Origin: Bradyrhizobium sp. ARR65
Lineage (GTDB): Bacteria > Pseudomonadota > Alphaproteobacteria > Rhizobiales > Xanthobacteraceae
DNA length: 33,404 nt
Reading direction: 5' to 3'
Assembly (NCBI RefSeq): GCF_000472385.1
Contig: NZ_AWZU01000024.1
Span: 1 to 33,404, forward strand
The notes under the pieces were generated by a model. The model was not told the DNA's origin. It ran no database searches and saw only the letters and a program-made list of their open reading frames with translations. The position numbers and the translations under genes are program-made. Positions 1 through 8,462 of this stretch are shown piece by piece; within the stretch, counting starts at the first letter, position 1; each line of letters begins with the position of its first letter.

Positions 1-206
1 TAGCAGGCGAGCGCGGTTTCGTAGTCCTTGAACTCGATCACGATGTTGCGGTCGCGCGCCTTGCCCTCCACCGCCTCGAAGGTGCCGCCGCGCACCCGGA
101 ATTTCGCGTCGTATTTGCGGAGTACCGCCGCGAGGGCGGGGCCGTAGGCTTTGGTGTATTCGGGTTTGATCACATCGATGCGCCCGATCCAGTACCCCTT
201 CGGCAT
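1..206 (-). CDS. DUF1330 family protein, partial (3' end beyond window)
   Basis: The minus-strand reading from the ATG at 206 begins MPKGYWIGRIDVIKPEYTKA and continues with a YGPALAAVLRKYDAKF segment and a VRGG-TFEAVEG segment. This is the usual start of the small (~95 aa) DUF1330 ferredoxin-like-fold proteins. The frame is open to the window edge, so about 68 codons are visible and the C-terminus is missing. A GGAGGA Shine-Dalgarno lies about 3 nt before the ATG. DUF1330 proteins have no established reaction; they belong to the dimeric alpha/beta barrel group. It is probably a host chromosomal gene outside the mobile element, but that is inference. Confidence 0.85.
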   Translation of the reverse strand, partial: MPKGYWIGRIDVIKPEYTKAYGPALAAVLRKYDAKFRVRGGTFEAVEGKARDRNIVIEFKDYETALAC

Positions 207-836
207 GTTGTCCTCCTCATCTTTGCATTCTCAAAATCAAAAGGGGCCACTGGGGGTTAAATTGCTCTGCGGCGGCGATGGTTCCGTCGGGTTGACGACG
301 CCGTTGGGCTTGAGTTAGCGGCCCGGCGGGGCCAGGCTAATTGAGCGTCGAAGTCCGTTCAGGGTCACGGGCGGAAAATCTCACTTGGAGCAAATCTGGT
401 CGGCACTACGTCAGACAGCCGACATCGACGACGACGGCGAGGATTTCTCAGTAGGGCACAGAACCGGAAGTTAAGGCCAGCGGCAACCTTATCCGGTTAG
501 GATCGACGACGACCCTTCAGGAGCCAAGTCATCCCCGTGTTCACGCGGCATGATTTCGTTACGACGTCCTGTCGCGCCGCAATCAGCTCTGTTGTGCGCG
601 AAATGCCTGTCCGCAGGCGATTGCCTCTGTAACGCGCGTTTCAAGCCGAGTTGAGTTTATTGAAGCGGAATTTAATGGGGCGGGCGCGCGGTCTCCCTAC
701 ATCCAATACCAGGTATCCGCATCGGATGCTGCAAGCAGATAGCTCGCGGTCTAGACAGCACGCTCGCCTCACGAAGCGTGATCAATTCGTCTCGTCCTGC
801 GCGGGTCTGCAATCGATCGATACAGGAGAAACGAGA
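207..836. other. Intergenic stretch, no gene recognised
   Basis: About 630 bases separate the divergent DUF1330 gene and the secreted-protein gene starting at 837. Both strands were read: only short reading frames without recognisable motifs or good ribosome binding sites occur. No tRNA fragment and no copy of the tRNA-Gln 3' end were found here, so it does not show the left end of the element. A small GC-rich stem (GGCCC/GGGCC) lies near 322-335. Confidence 0.5.
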
Positions 837-1253
837 ATGATTTCATTCAAAGCTCTTTCCGCGGCCGTGCTGCTGTCCGCGACTGCAGCGACGCCGGCAT
901 TCGCGCAAGCTCTTGTGGGCGTCGCGCCGGGCGCTGTGAGCAGCAGCGACGACGCCCTCTATATCAAAAATCTACACGACTCCGGGTATAATCCGAAGAA
1001 CGATTTCAATCCGAACGGGACCATGAGGGCCGCCATCCAGGAGCCGGGCGCGTTCGCGTTCTATTATCCCAATCTCGACGTTCTGAACGGTGGCAGCCCA
1101 ACGCCTGCTGCCAGGTATTCTCCCGACTGGCCCGCGTTGAAGGGCGCGTGCGTGTCGGTCGGCGGCGGCATCACTTACTGCGGCACCCGGCACGATGCTT
1201 TTGCGCCCGACCCATTCCCGCGTCATCATGCCAGCCATCATCACCGGTCGTGA
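837..1253 (+). CDS. Small exported protein of unknown function
   Basis: A 138-aa protein not recognised as a named family. Residues 1-24 form a clear Sec signal peptide: MISFK, a hydrophobic Ala/Leu core, and an AFAQA cleavage site. The mature part has many Asn, Pro, Gly and Tyr residues and two Cys (CVSVGGGITYCG, around residue 110) that could form a disulphide. The end is His/Arg-rich (HHASHHHRS), a possible metal-binding tail. The ATG at 837 is chosen because AGGAG at 824-828 lies 8 nt upstream; a longer frame from 651 has no such signal and would bury the signal peptide. The location is probably periplasmic or extracellular. Confidence 0.7.
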   Translation: MISFKALSAAVLLSATAATPAFAQALVGVAPGAVSSSDDALYIKNLHDSGYNPKNDFNPNGTMRAAIQEPGAFAFYYPNLDVLNGGSPTPAARYSPDWPALKGACVSVGGGITYCGTRHDAFAPDPFPRHHASHHHRS

Positions 1254-1585
1254 CTCGACCGCGCGGTACAGCGCCATGCGCGGCCGCACGGAGCGTGGCG
1301 CGCGATGGCGCAAGGCGGACCTCATCAGGAATCGATTGCGACCTCTCTCCGATCTCGACTGCTCCCTCCAGATGACCAGGACGGCAAAGGAAAAGAGCCC
1401 CCGTGACGGCAGTGCTAACGGACAGATCGAGCATGTTGCGCCCGGAGATGAAATTTTCAACCGCCGTTCCTGCGGCGCTGATCAAAACGGGGGCGACCGG
1501 TCCTCGCGCTAGTTTGAAAGGACCTCGTGTTGCCAGACGGTGCGGTCGTCCCCATCCTAGAAGTCATGAGAAAGGACCAACCACG
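1254..1585. other. Intergenic stretch, no gene recognised
   Basis: About 330 bases lie between the two small exported-protein genes. Several overlapping short frames exist on both strands, but they are Arg-rich, lack motifs and lack convincing ribosome binding sites, as expected for shadow frames in GC-rich DNA. No tRNA or strong hairpin was seen. Confidence 0.45.
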
Positions 1586-1819
1586 ATGAAGATCAGACTG
1601 GCGGTTGCGGCGCTCGTGACTGTGGAGTTGGCTTGCGCTCCCTTTGCTGCCGAAGCAAGGACGCACCAAATTTCAACGACGCAAAAGACGCACTATAATT
1701 CAATGACGGCATCGAAAATGTATCCGACAAGCGTCCTAAACCCACCGTCGTTTAGTTATCCAACAAGCGTCCTAAACCTACCGTCGTTTAGCTATCCGAC
1801 AAGCGTCCTCAATAAGTAA
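1586..1819 (+). CDS. Small exported protein with 12-residue C-terminal repeats
   Basis: A 77-aa protein beginning MKIRLAVAALVTVELACAPF, a signal peptide with likely cleavage after AAEA near residue 23. The mature peptide is only about 50 residues. Its C-terminal half is a tandem repeat YPTSVLNPPSFS / YPTSVLNLPSFS / YPTSVLN, encoded by a 36-bp DNA repeat. AAAGGA lies about 10 nt before the ATG. The family is not recognised. The repeat could make it an exported adhesive or structural peptide, but no function is claimed. The DNA is noticeably less GC-rich than its surroundings. Confidence 0.6.
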   Translation: MKIRLAVAALVTVELACAPFAAEARTHQISTTQKTHYNSMTASKMYPTSVLNPPSFSYPTSVLNLPSFSYPTSVLNK

Positions 1820-1832
1820 CTTATCCGACAAG
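1721..1832 (+). repeat. 36-bp tandem repeat, about three copies plus a remnant
   Basis: Units begin TATCC(G/A)ACAAGCGTCC at 1721, 1757 and 1793. The first two are full 36-bp units and the third is cut by the stop codon at 1817-1819. A further TATCCGACAAG occurs at 1822-1832 just after the stop, suggesting the array once extended further. The differences are few (G/A, C/T), pointing to recent duplication. The 36-bp period keeps the reading frame. Confidence 0.9.
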
Positions 1833-2089
1833 GTAGATCGGTTCCGCGGTAATTGCGAGGACTAGCGACAGACATTGCACTGCAGCTTCATCTACAATCA
1901 TTTCTAAGGCATCGACGATGCACATCATCAAGTGTTGGTCATATCAAGCTCGTTCCCGAATACGGCGGCTGATGACCGCTCTGGGTCATGAGCCAAGCCA
2001 CAAAACTCAAGGTGAGCATAATAGGTCCGGTTTCGGCTGCTTAGCGCCAAGCTGCTAGGGGGACTGCTTCTACGCAGATGACGCTCTGC

Positions 2090-4150
2090 TTACCAATCGC
2101 CCCCTGCGCACGCCTCTAGGATGCGCCCATCAATGGAAGAGCCGACGGATCCAGCGAGGCTTCCGGGAGGTTCACGAAAGGCATTCCCGCCGAACGTCCG
2201 GATCCATGGCATCGCAAACCACACCAGCGCGGCCGCCTGAAGCGCAAGGTTAAGACCGAATGCGGCCTGATAGGCCACGACCGGATAATGCCCGTCTGGA
2301 GACGGCCATTGCCCGACCACGAGCCCGATGCCGTATTGAATCGTGAACGCCCAGCCGAAGTGCAAGAGGTTCAGGGCGGAATTGGCGCGCGCGGCTAATT
2401 CCCTGGGGAAGTAATCGGCTATGGCCGCAAAGCTAAGCACGGTTGCGGCGCCAGCGATCGACACGATGGACCAAGGCAGAAGTGATGGCAAGTGAATGCG
2501 TAAAACCAGAGCGAGTTCCGCCACGATAAACAACGCTCCCACGCCCGCCAACAGAGCTTCCGTTCTTATATTGAGTTTGCGCAAGCGATCAGCCATGGCT
2601 CCAAGCAGGAGAGCTCCGAGACTTAGGCTAACAGCCATAAGGAACATTTGAGTGACCCGGCTCTGCCGGTCGAATCCTTCCACATCTGTAAGCCAGGCCG
2701 AAGCCCACAATGACTGCAACGCCCAAGCCGAGCCAATGCAGGCGGCCGAGAGCGGTGCGACTCTCAGGAAGCGCGGATCTGAATAGATGGACCACAATGT
2801 AAGTTGCTTCCGAGCGGAGGTGGCGATCTGCGAGTCTGTGACGCGTTCCGGAACGACTATATAAATGAGTCCACCCACTGTGACCGTACCGATCGTCAGG
2901 ATTTCGAATAGGCTGCGCCAACCAATATAACTCAGCAACCAATCGGTTGGCGCGGTCGCTGTGACCGCGCCGAGCGACCCCAACATGATCATCCAGCCGT
3001 TGGCGAGCGCGACACGCTCTCTCGGAAACCAGGTGACGATGGCCTTGAGTCCGGCCATCAGCGAGCCGGCAACGCCAAGTCCAATCATGGCGCGCGCAAC
3101 AAGAAGCTCTGGGAAGCTCGACGCGGTACCGAACAGCGTTGCGCCGCCAGCCGCAATGACCAGCAACACGCCTTGGACTCGACGCGGTCCAAGGCGATCC
3201 AAAAGGACCCCTATGGGGATCTGCGTCAAGCCGAACACCAGGAAGTAGATTGACGCGAGCAGCCCGGTCTCGGCGGCGTCGAGGCCAAAATCCGAAGCTA
3301 ATGCCGGCGAGATCGCGGCGTTGATCGTCCGAAATAGGTAGGCAAGGTAGTACCCGGCGGCAAAGGGCAGAAAAACTGAGAGGACCAGGCGCCATTTAGG
3401 AAGTGAGGGCTTTCTTGAGACATCAGTCTTGCCGCTCACATGTGGATCGCAATTTGACGGTGTCGGGCGTGGGTTTTGCTGTAAGTTTCCGGGGGCGCCA
3501 TGCAGGTCGGCGGAATGGATCGGATGGCGGCGAGCGTGCGAATTGCTACCCCCTTCTCCGGGGCTTACGCCCTGGCCGAAATCGAAGCATTCAGAAGTAG
3601 CTTTGTGACCGTTGTGCTGTGGCTCCGAGACCCGCGGGGCTTCCTCGCCTGTTGCTTGCGCTGCTCGTCCATGGCCTTGGGAATTGAGGCTGTCGATGGT
3701 CTCCCGTATGAGAGGCCGACACTGTCGAACGCGGCGATCGACCTGTTCCGCCAAAACCTTGAAACGCTGGTCACCAAGGAGGATCGCGTCTTGTTGCCGC
3801 TCTTGCGAAACCGGCGGCGTCACAGCCAACTGGTATCGAGCATGTAGGGCGACTGTCTCGGCCATCGTACGCACGTCATGTTCGAGACGATCGAACCTGG
3901 CGTGCATATCGTCAAGACGCTCGCGCAGCAGAGCCTCGACCGAGGGGACGGGCTCAAGAAAACGCTCGAGGGCGGCTTCCACGAGCATACTCTTGCCGAC
4001 GCCCGGTCGATCGGTTGCGAGGTCAAGCCGACCACAGACAGCTTCACTCAGCCGAACTGTTAATTTGCGGCGTGCTGAGCTTTTGCGCCTGCGCGAGGGT
4101 CGGACTTCAGCGCGACTACATTGCGCATCCAGATCGGCCAGCTGTTGCAT
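2090..4150 (-). CDS. MFS transporter fused in frame to a CopG-like RHH N-terminus
   Basis: One open frame joins two unrelated parts. Residues ~25-150 hold a ribbon-helix-helix segment (KLTVRLSEAVCGRLDLATDR, then KSMLVEAALERFL) followed by a helical region. Its ETVALHARYQLAVTPP stretch parallels ETIGLFIRFWLTSTPA of the CopG protein at 4460, so the two are paralogues. After a Gly/Ser/His-rich linker the last ~430 residues are a 12-helix major facilitator with motif A (GVLLDRLGPRR) between helices 2 and 3; the substrate is unknown. The MFS alone could start at GTG 3439 (449 aa), a normal length, although no good Shine-Dalgarno is visible there. The ATG at 4150 has only a weak site, and a GTG at 4192 would extend it. 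The likely origin is a deletion that joined the RHH gene to the transporter; whether a fused protein is made is unknown. Confidence 0.7.
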   Translation of the reverse strand: MQQLADLDAQCSRAEVRPSRRRKSSARRKLTVRLSEAVCGRLDLATDRPGVGKSMLVEAALERFLEPVPSVEALLRERLDDMHARFDRLEHDVRTMAETVALHARYQLAVTPPVSQERQQDAILLGDQRFKVLAEQVDRRVRQCRPLIRETIDSLNSQGHGRAAQATGEEAPRVSEPQHNGHKATSECFDFGQGVSPGEGGSNSHARRHPIHSADLHGAPGNLQQNPRPTPSNCDPHVSGKTDVSRKPSLPKWRLVLSVFLPFAAGYYLAYLFRTINAAISPALASDFGLDAAETGLLASIYFLVFGLTQIPIGVLLDRLGPRRVQGVLLVIAAGGATLFGTASSFPELLVARAMIGLGVAGSLMAGLKAIVTWFPRERVALANGWMIMLGSLGAVTATAPTDWLLSYIGWRSLFEILTIGTVTVGGLIYIVVPERVTDSQIATSARKQLTLWSIYSDPRFLRVAPLSAACIGSAWALQSLWASAWLTDVEGFDRQSRVTQMFLMAVSLSLGALLLGAMADRLRKLNIRTEALLAGVGALFIVAELALVLRIHLPSLLPWSIVSIAGAATVLSFAAIADYFPRELAARANSALNLLHFGWAFTIQYGIGLVVGQWPSPDGHYPVVAYQAAFGLNLALQAAALVWFAMPWIRTFGGNAFREPPGSLAGSVGSSIDGRILEACAGGDW

Positions 4151-4459
4151 TTTCTGACAACCCCAAAATCCGCAGGATCGAGACCGCGGCACCGCGACAC
4201 GATTGATGTGGTGAACTAACCTGACGGGAATTACAGAAAGGACGGGCGACGCTTTGGTTCAACAGAGCAGATCCAGCGGCCATACTCTGGCGTAGAAAAA
4301 GAAAGGAGATGCGGAATCTCATTGACCGCAATTGAGTATCGGCGCAAAGGCAAAGCCCTTTTTATCGGCAGAGAGCCCGACAGATAGTCGCAGTAGGTGA
4401 GCTGTCCCCTTCACGAATGAGTCTTTAAACCGCTCGGCTTCCCGAAGACGAAATGGCAC
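4151..4459. other. Gap where trb genes would be expected
   Basis: In related Rhizobiales elements the CopG gene is followed by trbB and the rest of the mating-pore operon. Here about 300 bases after the CopG stop contain no recognisable coding sequence on either strand. No trbB Walker motif or other trb remnant was seen. Confidence 0.5.
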
Positions 4460-4909
4460 TCACGGAGAGCCGGCCCGAGTTTTCACTCGCGCCGCGTTTC
4501 CGAGTTCAGGCGATTCGATACTGACTTCTTTGAGAACTGTCGATCCACTGGACAGGCGCCGGCCGAGCGCTTCGACAAAGCGATCGTAGCGTTCTGCGCC
4601 TTTAGCGCGCGCGGCAGGGCTCGACTGCTCTGGCAGTGCCGGCGTCGACGTCAGCCAGAAACGGATGAACAGGCCTATTGTTTCGAGCGTGACACCGTCA
4701 TTGCGTTCGAGCCGCTCGAGCACTCGCACGATACGGTCCAGGCGCTTGGCGATCGCAGCTTCCCGCCGATCGGAATCGTCAGGAGAAAGAAATGACGCGA
4801 TGGCGGCGTCGGCAACCAGCGACTTCGGCTTGCCCTGACGCTTAGTGTAGGCCTCCGAGCTCGCGAATATCTCTGGATCCAGATAGATGCTGAGCTGCGC
4901 CTTTTTCAT
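4460..4909 (-). CDS. CopG-family ribbon-helix-helix protein of the traG-trb junction
   Basis: A 149-aa protein with an N-terminal RHH fold: the strand KKAQLSIYLDP, then helices with KSLVADAAIASFL. A helical region follows (RLDRIVRVLERLERNDG) with the conserved ETIGLFIRFWLTSTPALPE segment. Small proteins of this type sit between traG and trbB in Mesorhizobium and Bradyrhizobium conjugative elements, where a DNA-binding or regulatory role is assumed. GGAG lies 4 nt before the ATG. The gene starts 10 nt after the stop of the traG remnant, so the two were one operon. Downstream, trbB is missing. The DNA-binding role is family knowledge, not shown here. Confidence 0.85.
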   Translation of the reverse strand: MKKAQLSIYLDPEIFASSEAYTKRQGKPKSLVADAAIASFLSPDDSDRREAAIAKRLDRIVRVLERLERNDGVTLETIGLFIRFWLTSTPALPEQSSPAARAKGAERYDRFVEALGRRLSSGSTVLKEVSIESPELGNAARVKTRAGSP

Positions 4910-4919
4910 CTCGCTCCGC

Positions 4920-6266
4920 TCATAGACCCATCTTGTCGTCGGCGTCGAGGCTGACAGCGCGTGCCAGTCCCTGCATCGATCGGTTCAAGGCCACAGTCTG
5001 CATTGCATCGGTATCTCCTTCGTCCGGCGCCGCAGCAGATTCGTACTCGGATAGCGGCGCATCGACAACGATGTCCTCGTGTTGCGGCATTTCGGGCTCG
5101 CGGCGCAGGCCGGCATTCTGATCGCGTACCTTATTCTTGAGAACCGCAAGCAGCTTGACCGACGGAGGAATTGGCCTACGTCCCGACCACTCGTCCGGTC
5201 GCGCGATCAAATTGACCGGTACGATGCTTAATGGCTTTAAAATCCGGCTCTGGAATCGCGAATCCTCGTAATAGCGGACCTTGCGGGCGCGCACGGGACA
5301 ACACGCCTGAACGCTCGTTCTCGCTCTTGTTGAGCAGTTCGCGGGCCGCGGAGGTCACGACCGGATGGACGCGCTCGCCAAGGTGCGGCGTCGCCAGCAT
5401 GGCGTTCAGCGTTGCGTCGATTTCGCGTGAAGGATCCGACAAGAAGTTGGCGACGCCCGCGAGTGTTTTGTCGGCTTCAGCGTAAAGAACATGTAAGATC
5501 GCCACGACGAGCAACGAATGGCTGGTTTTCTCCCAATGATTGCGCCGCTCCAGTGCGCCCTCGGGGTCTACTAATATATCGGCGATGTTCTGTGCATCAC
5601 GGACCTCCTTTTCTCCTTTGCGGATCTCGAGCAAGGGATTGTAGGCAGCGCTTAAGGGATTTGTCGGATCAAACAAGAGCACTGACCCAAACTTGGCGTG
5701 AAAGCCGGAGGTCAGTTGGAAGTTTTCGCCCTTGATGTCGTGGACAACAGTGGAATACGGCCATGTCAGGAGGCTTGGGATGACGAGCCCGACACCCTTT
5801 CCGGACCTGGTCGGCGCAAAGCACAGAACGTGTTCAGGACCGTTGTGCGGCAGATACCGACCGCCCAGACGGCCAAGCACGACGCCGTCGGGTCCAAGTA
5901 GGCCCGCACGGCGCACCTCTTTTGTATTCGCCCAACGCGCCGACCCATACGTCGTGACGTGCTGGGCTTCTTTCGCGCGCCAGACCGAAAGGATGATGGC
6001 GATGACCATGGCTGCGATCCCGCCACTCGCGGCGATGCCTCGCCTTCCATGAATATTGTTGGCGCGTAGGCGCCGAACTTGAACCACCAGATGAAGGGAG
6101 CAAGCGGTTGATAGATCGGCCAACGCCAAATCATTAACCAGGCAGGTCCGAGTTGCGGCTGGAACGCAATGCGCCACGCCGTCCACTCGGTCGCAGCCCA
6201 GACAAAGGCGAGTACGACCATGGATACAAGAAGGAGCTGACCCCAAAGTATTCGGGTTGCGGACAT
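4920..6266 (-). pseudogene. traG: traG coupling protein (VirD4/TraG family), broken twice
   Basis: The intact family member is a ~650-aa inner-membrane ATPase that links the relaxosome to the mating pore. The N-terminus from ATG 6266 (MSATRILWGQ) has the two membrane segments up to IFMEGEA. The frame then has to shift near 6037, where one base seems lost, to continue as GIAASGGIAAM and on through GSARWA and the Walker A stretch APTRSGKGVGL. At ENERSGVLS (about 5295) the sequence jumps to RARKVRYYEDSRFQ, the normal C-terminal region, in another frame. Roughly 240 residues including Walker B are gone. The C-terminal part ends at 4920. Frameshift plus internal deletion make this a clear pseudogene. 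It lies just downstream of the relaxase gene as in related elements. Confidence 0.9.
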
Positions 6267-6359
6267 GCGCAGAGGTGAGGCGCAATTCGAGCAAACATTA
6301 TTCAACAGCAATCCACTGGCCGTCGCAATCACTCGTACCATGGCGTAGAGATCGGCGGG

Positions 6360-8087
6360 TCAGAGCGAGAGGTCGCGCTTGCGGCCAAAACTCCATTCGA
6401 CGCCACCCGGACCGGCAATGCCGTTCACGTGCCGGCCAAGCTCGCGTTCGAGTGAAGGTATCCAAGGGACGAGCTGAAAACCCAAGCCGTTGTCGATCAT
6501 CGCGAAGCGGCCGGACGCAAGTGACAGCCGCCGGCTATAATTCCCCGCGATCCGGTCTCCCGTCTCCACGGGCAAATGCGCGAGCCCGGTTTCCGAGGCG
6601 AGACGCTGACCGACCGCATCGAGTTCGCGGCTCCGCAGTGTACCGACCAGGTTACGTCCGATTGTGACTTTGTCGCCGTCGCGGCGCGCAAGGCCCTGCT
6701 CTGCCAAGCTATCGATCCGGCGATCGAGCGCGGCCCGGACCTCGGCACCGAAACCGGCGCGCGAAACTTCCACTCCGTCTCGCGCGACCAACCGCCGGTC
6801 GAGCCAGGTCGCCCCTTCCGCCGCTACCTGTTGGTCGAGATTGAGGTCCGAGCGGACAGCCAACGCGATGCGCTGACGGCCGCGTGCATCCTCGAAACTA
6901 CGCAGCTCCACGATACCCCCAATTGGACCATCACCCGCCGATTCGATGTCGGGGAGTTTTAGATGATGAACGCGCCCGTCGATGCCGTCGACGACGGCGA
7001 ATGCCGAGCCCCTGAGCTCGTCATCCAGCCCGCGCGCAATGAGGCGGCCGATTACAGGCTCGCCATGGCGTTCGCCTTCGATCGCCCAGGACGACGGTGC
7101 GCGTGCGGCTCCATCCTTGGTCAGGCTCTTATGCAGCCGCTTGATGATATCGCCGCGCTCGCCCAGCTCCCGCAATCGCTGCTCCGTATCGGCTCCCAAG
7201 ACCCAGCGGGCTGACCCGGCAGGTTCGGCCAGACCTAACCGCTCCAAGGTCCGCATTCGGCCAATGCGAATCTCCCGCAGCGGGTCACCAACGGCATCCC
7301 GGCTCGGCCGTAGATCGATCACCCCATCCGCGGCCCCCGCTTCCCGGGCAAGCACCCGATCGATCCGTGTCCAGCGCTCGGCCGTGGTCTCCGCCTCCAG
7401 GCCTCGACGGGTTTCGAGTTCAGATCGCGGGCCGAGCTCGCGGGTGACGAGGTCGCCGGCGCGCGCACGAAAACCCGTTGAAATATAATCCCGGCTGATG
7501 ACGAGGTCTTTGCCGTCGTCGGCGCGGCCTCTCACGAGGATGTGGATGTGGGGGTGCTCTGTATTCCAATGGTCGATGGCGACCCAATCGAGCCGCGTGC
7601 CGAGGTCGCGGGAGGCATGGTCCATCAGCTCGCGGGTGAAGCTCCGCAAATTCTCCAGCTCGCTCGCATCATCGGGCGAGACGATGAACCGGAAATGATG
7701 CCGGTCGTTCTTGCAGCGTTCGGCGAAGGTTTTGCCGTCCGCCTCCTCTCCAGCCGCATCGAACAACTTGCCTTGGGATCCGTCGCGAGTCACCCCGTCG
7801 CGCTGGAGATATCCGATATGGGCGCGTAGCGCGCCGGGCGGCCGCATCTGGCGCACGACCCGCGCCTTGACGATGGCGCCGCGGGCACGGCTATTGAGGA
7901 GCCGCGACGCGGCAAGGCTCGCGGCGCGGCCACGCCCAAACGTGCTGCCGCGCCTCTGGCCGCCCCGCGAGAGACCGCCAGCTTTCTGCGCGGCTTGGAG
8001 CGCCTGCGTCAGGAACGGTTTTGTACGAGCCGCGCGCGTCGAGCGGATGCGGCCTGGACGGATGCGAAAATCATCGTTTCCGGTCAT
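6360..8087 (-). CDS. Relaxase/mobilization nuclease, DUF3363 (VirD2-like, RlxS type)
   Basis: A 575-aa protein that would nick one strand at oriT and stay covalently attached to its 5' end. A basic N-terminus (RIRPGRIRS...) precedes the relaxase domain. A candidate catalytic Tyr93 lies in HIGYLQRDG, and the metal-binding His cluster is TEHPHIHILVRG (His178, 180, 182). The long remainder matches the DUF3363 region and ends WSFGRKRDLSL. The frame looks intact. The ATG at 8087 follows GAGTCCGAA, a weak Shine-Dalgarno; upstream codons in the same frame look non-coding and cover the candidate oriT. The gene order relaxase then traG is standard. With traG broken and no trb genes, activity would need partners supplied by another element. 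Confidence 0.9.
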   Translation of the reverse strand: MTGNDDFRIRPGRIRSTRAARTKPFLTQALQAAQKAGGLSRGGQRRGSTFGRGRAASLAASRLLNSRARGAIVKARVVRQMRPPGALRAHIGYLQRDGVTRDGSQGKLFDAAGEEADGKTFAERCKNDRHHFRFIVSPDDASELENLRSFTRELMDHASRDLGTRLDWVAIDHWNTEHPHIHILVRGRADDGKDLVISRDYISTGFRARAGDLVTRELGPRSELETRRGLEAETTAERWTRIDRVLAREAGAADGVIDLRPSRDAVGDPLREIRIGRMRTLERLGLAEPAGSARWVLGADTEQRLRELGERGDIIKRLHKSLTKDGAARAPSSWAIEGERHGEPVIGRLIARGLDDELRGSAFAVVDGIDGRVHHLKLPDIESAGDGPIGGIVELRSFEDARGRQRIALAVRSDLNLDQQVAAEGATWLDRRLVARDGVEVSRAGFGAEVRAALDRRIDSLAEQGLARRDGDKVTIGRNLVGTLRSRELDAVGQRLASETGLAHLPVETGDRIAGNYSRRLSLASGRFAMIDNGLGFQLVPWIPSLERELGRHVNGIAGPGGVEWSFGRKRDLSL

Positions 8088-8462
8088 TTCGGACTCACGG
8101 GGTGTCGAAAGTTGAGTGGCCACAAAGCGTTCCCGAAACTCGCGAGGTGCGATCGATATTGTGCAATGTTTGCCCGATCGCTGGAATTTCCCGATGCAAC
8201 CCATCCCGACCGACCGCACGCACCTTGCGTGCTTTATCCTGCCCTCGTCGGTCGCTCGCCTCCTGCGCCCAATTTCCGAGCTGCAGGCTTCCAAGAGCCC
8301 AAAGCGGATTGCAAAAAAATACACTTGCAGTCATTGCTGTAGGTCCTCACATGATTGGCGCACGAACGGTTCAGTGGAGAGTCATGTCGGTACCAAAAGC
8401 CAGTCGTGAGCTGACTGATGAATTGCGACGTTGCTGCATGTCAGATGCAAACCGACCATCAG
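8088..8462. other. Intergenic region between relaxase and transglycosylase genes (oriT region)
   Basis: These 375 bases hold no convincing gene. They contain the candidate oriT (8216-8242), an A-rich tract (GCAAAAAAATACAC, near 8310-8323) and short repeats of the type TTGCAGTCATTGC. A position next to the relaxase gene is where an origin of transfer is expected. Promoters for the leftward relaxase gene are probably here but cannot be fixed by eye. Confidence 0.5.
8216..8242 (+). other. oriT: Candidate origin of transfer (oriT) with IncP-like nic site
   Basis: An inverted repeat GCACGC-ACCTT-GCGTGC (8216-8232) is followed at once by TTTATCCTG and then CCC. In IncP plasmids such as RP4, and in VirD2 borders, the relaxase cuts within a (T/C)ATCCTG-(C/T) core placed just 3' of an inverted repeat. 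The same spacing and core are seen here. The predicted nick is between G8241 and C8242 on the plus strand. If so, the transferred 5' end would lead rightward into the transglycosylase and TraF genes, and the relaxase gene would enter last. This is assigned by motif and location only. Confidence 0.65.

Noticed and set aside
230..360. Left attachment site of the element
   Set aside because: No stretch resembles the tRNA-Gln or tRNA-Ser 3' ends; the similarity was limited to GGGG runs.
1721..1832. Repeat array considered as a CRISPR
   Set aside because: The units are contiguous 36-bp tandem copies with no unique spacers and lie in a coding frame.
3439..3439. Treating the MFS transporter as a separate gene starting at GTG 3439
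   Set aside because: The length would be normal, but no Shine-Dalgarno is visible and the frame is open far upstream, so it is recorded only as an alternative start.
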